Positions 62,832-64,000 of a DNA stretch of 64,000 nt are shown here, in pieces. A program made the position numbers and the translations under genes. Under the pieces are notes generated by a model that was given only the letters and a program-made list of their open reading frames with translations, did no database searches and was not told the origin of the DNA. Origin of the DNA: Pedobacter sp. B4-66 (lineage in GTDB: Bacteria; Bacteroidota; Bacteroidia; Sphingobacteriales; Sphingobacteriaceae); the NCBI RefSeq assembly GCF_018492665.1, contig NZ_JAFVME010000005.1, forward strand, positions 62,001 to 126,000, written 5' to 3'. Position 1 is the stretch's first letter. The number at the start of each line of letters is the position of its first letter.

Positions 62832-63578
62832 ATGAGGGCAATTTTAATAGATGACGAAAATTCCAACTTAGAAAACCTACGGACTTTGTTAGAAAAGCAC
62901 TGTCAGCAGGTAACTATAATGGCAACAGCGCAAAATGTAAGTGATGCGGTTGATGCTATTGGAAAATATTTACCTCATTTAGTATTTCTGGATATTCAAA
63001 TGGGCAAGCAAACTGGCTTTGATGTGCTAAAACTGCTCCCAATGCGTAATTTCGAAGTTATTTTTGTTACCGCCTACGACCAATATGGCATACAAGCAGT
63101 AAAATTTGCTGCCTTAGATTATCTTTTAAAACCCATTGATATTGAAGAGTTGATAAATGCGGTAAATAAAGCCGAATATAAATTGGCGACACAAATACAA
63201 ACTTCGCAGCTCGATTTTTTACTGCAACAACTAAAAAAGCCAGAAACGAATGTTGGCAAAATCGCCCTACAGATGCAAAGCGAAATAAGGTATGTTACTT
63301 TATCAGAAATCATACGCTGCGAAGCAGATAATACCTATACTTATTTCTTTTTGGCGAATAGCGAAAAAATATTGGTTTCTAAATCGCTCAAAGAATATGC
63401 AGATTTACTACGCCCCCACGGATTTTTAAGAACTCACCAAAGCCATTTAGTAAATCCAAAATATGTAAAAAGCTGGTTAAAAGAAGACGGTGGCATTCTA
63501 CTCTTAACCTCTGGAGAAAAAATACCTGTCTCTAAACCCAACAAAGAAACAGTTAAACAAGCATTGCAACAGCTCTAG
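62832..63578 (+). CDS. LytTR-family response regulator
   Basis: A 248-residue regulator. The receiver (1-120) has DDE near 7-9, phospho-acceptor Asp54 in HLVFLDIQMG, and Lys in LDYLLKPIDI. The C-terminal LytTR DNA-binding domain (about 145-245) has RYVTLSEIIRCEADNTYTYFFL and FLRTHQSHLVNPKYV. It is the partner of the LytS-like kinase encoded just upstream. Confidence 0.94.
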   Translation: MRAILIDDENSNLENLRTLLEKHCQQVTIMATAQNVSDAVDAIGKYLPHLVFLDIQMGKQTGFDVLKLLPMRNFEVIFVTAYDQYGIQAVKFAALDYLLKPIDIEELINAVNKAEYKLATQIQTSQLDFLLQQLKKPETNVGKIALQMQSEIRYVTLSEIIRCEADNTYTYFFLANSEKILVSKSLKEYADLLRPHGFLRTHQSHLVNPKYVKSWLKEDGGILLLTSGEKIPVSKPNKETVKQALQQL

Positions 63579-63676
63579 ACCAATTTACTTTTACTCAAAG
63601 CAATGTTTAAAACTCTTTTACGTTAAAAGCATTAATATTCCTTATTTTTCGGGCTTTTAAACTGTACACACAATTC

Positions 63677-64000
63677 ATGAGTTATCGTAATATTTTAGCA
63701 GTGGCTTCAATGGCCGCGTTTTTATTTATTGCCTGTTCAAATTCCAGAAAAAGCACGACATTACAAGAGCCAAGTAAAGAACGTACTGCTGCAGATGATA
63801 AAGCTGACAGCGTACTTTTATCGTACGATCCTGCCAAAGGCGATAAGTGGATCGCTGATTTTGTACAGAATCTTCATAAGAAGTATGGTTTTAATGGAAA
63901 TATGCTGGTTGCTAAGGACGGAAAGATTCTTTACGAAAAGGCAATTGGATGGGCAGATTACCTACACCGCGACAGCTTAAAGATAAGCTCTGAATTTGAA
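63677..64000 (+). CDS. Serine hydrolase (beta-lactamase-like) lipoprotein, partial
   Basis: The first 108 residues are in the window and the frame stays open to the edge. The N-terminus MSYRNILAVASMAAFLF leads to a lipobox (FIAC). After a hydrophilic linker, WIADFVQNLHKKYGFNGNMLVAKDGKILYEKAIGWAD is the typical start of class C beta-lactamase/penicillin-binding-like hydrolases. The SxxK motif would lie beyond the edge, so activity cannot be judged. Confidence 0.78.
   Translation, partial: MSYRNILAVASMAAFLFIACSNSRKSTTLQEPSKERTAADDKADSVLLSYDPAKGDKWIADFVQNLHKKYGFNGNMLVAKDGKILYEKAIGWADYLHRDSLKISSEFE

Overview
The window reads as chromosomal core DNA of a Bacteroidota bacterium, most likely family Sphingobacteriaceae (Pedobacter-like). 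This is inferred from the SusC-type and OMP-barrel TonB receptors with carboxypeptidase-regulatory N-domains, a GLPGLI-family protein, DUF3127, DUF5687 and DUF4197 proteins, a histidine kinase with the Pit/DUF47 pair, and promoters of the TAnnTTTG type typical of Bacteroidota. DNA is AT-rich with tightly packed genes. I see no tRNA, rRNA, CRISPR array, IS element or prophage. About 55 genes are supported, with the first (sdhA) and last (serine hydrolase) cut by the window edges.

Layout. 1-3000: start of a succinate dehydrogenase operon (sdhC-sdhA, leftward) and a DegP/HtrA protease. 3100-9971: dapF, a PIF1-like helicase, then an OMP-barrel receptor with a GLPGLI partner. 9968-12521: a two-component system. 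12695-14972: an SSB-like DUF3127 protein, a THUMP rRNA methyltransferase and an HD phosphohydrolase. 15035-17811: a PhoR-like kinase and the DUF47-Pit phosphate transporter, with TTAACA repeats in front. 17808-22251: an ECF sigma/anti-sigma pair divergent from a vWA protein and a DUF4197 lipoprotein. 22341-28363: M23 peptidase-bactofilin, DEAD helicase, rarA and a DUF5687 ABC exporter. 28533-32552: OmpA lipoprotein, oxidoreductase, MtfA-like peptidase and a hydrolase. 32641-39174: hutH and hutU bracketing a ZnuD-like TonB receptor and a His/Cys-rich small protein. 39171-43337: hisS, then PDH E2 and E1-alpha. 43572-52072: NlpC/P60 peptidase, CapA-like protein, SPFH protein, S41 protease, TPR protein and phospholipase C. 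52213-57182: a complete cyanophycin locus (isoaspartyl peptidase, cyanophycinase, cyanophycin synthetase). 57237-60992: fumC followed by a lipoprotein, S1/P1 nuclease, LMW phosphatase and DUF1543. 61211-64000: a LytS/LytTR pair and a serine hydrolase.

The most interesting loci are three. First, the sigma/anti-sigma/vWA locus: the anti-sigma protein ends in a TonB-C-like domain, and both it and the divergent vWA protein carry the same SusC-plug signature. Second, histidine catabolism interleaved with a probable metal uptake system, with a 10-bp-phased repeat between the divergent promoters. Third, the cyanophycin storage locus with its repeat-rich 635-bp control region. Several genes also have a TAnnTTTG-type box only a few bases before the start codon, which suggests leaderless transcripts.
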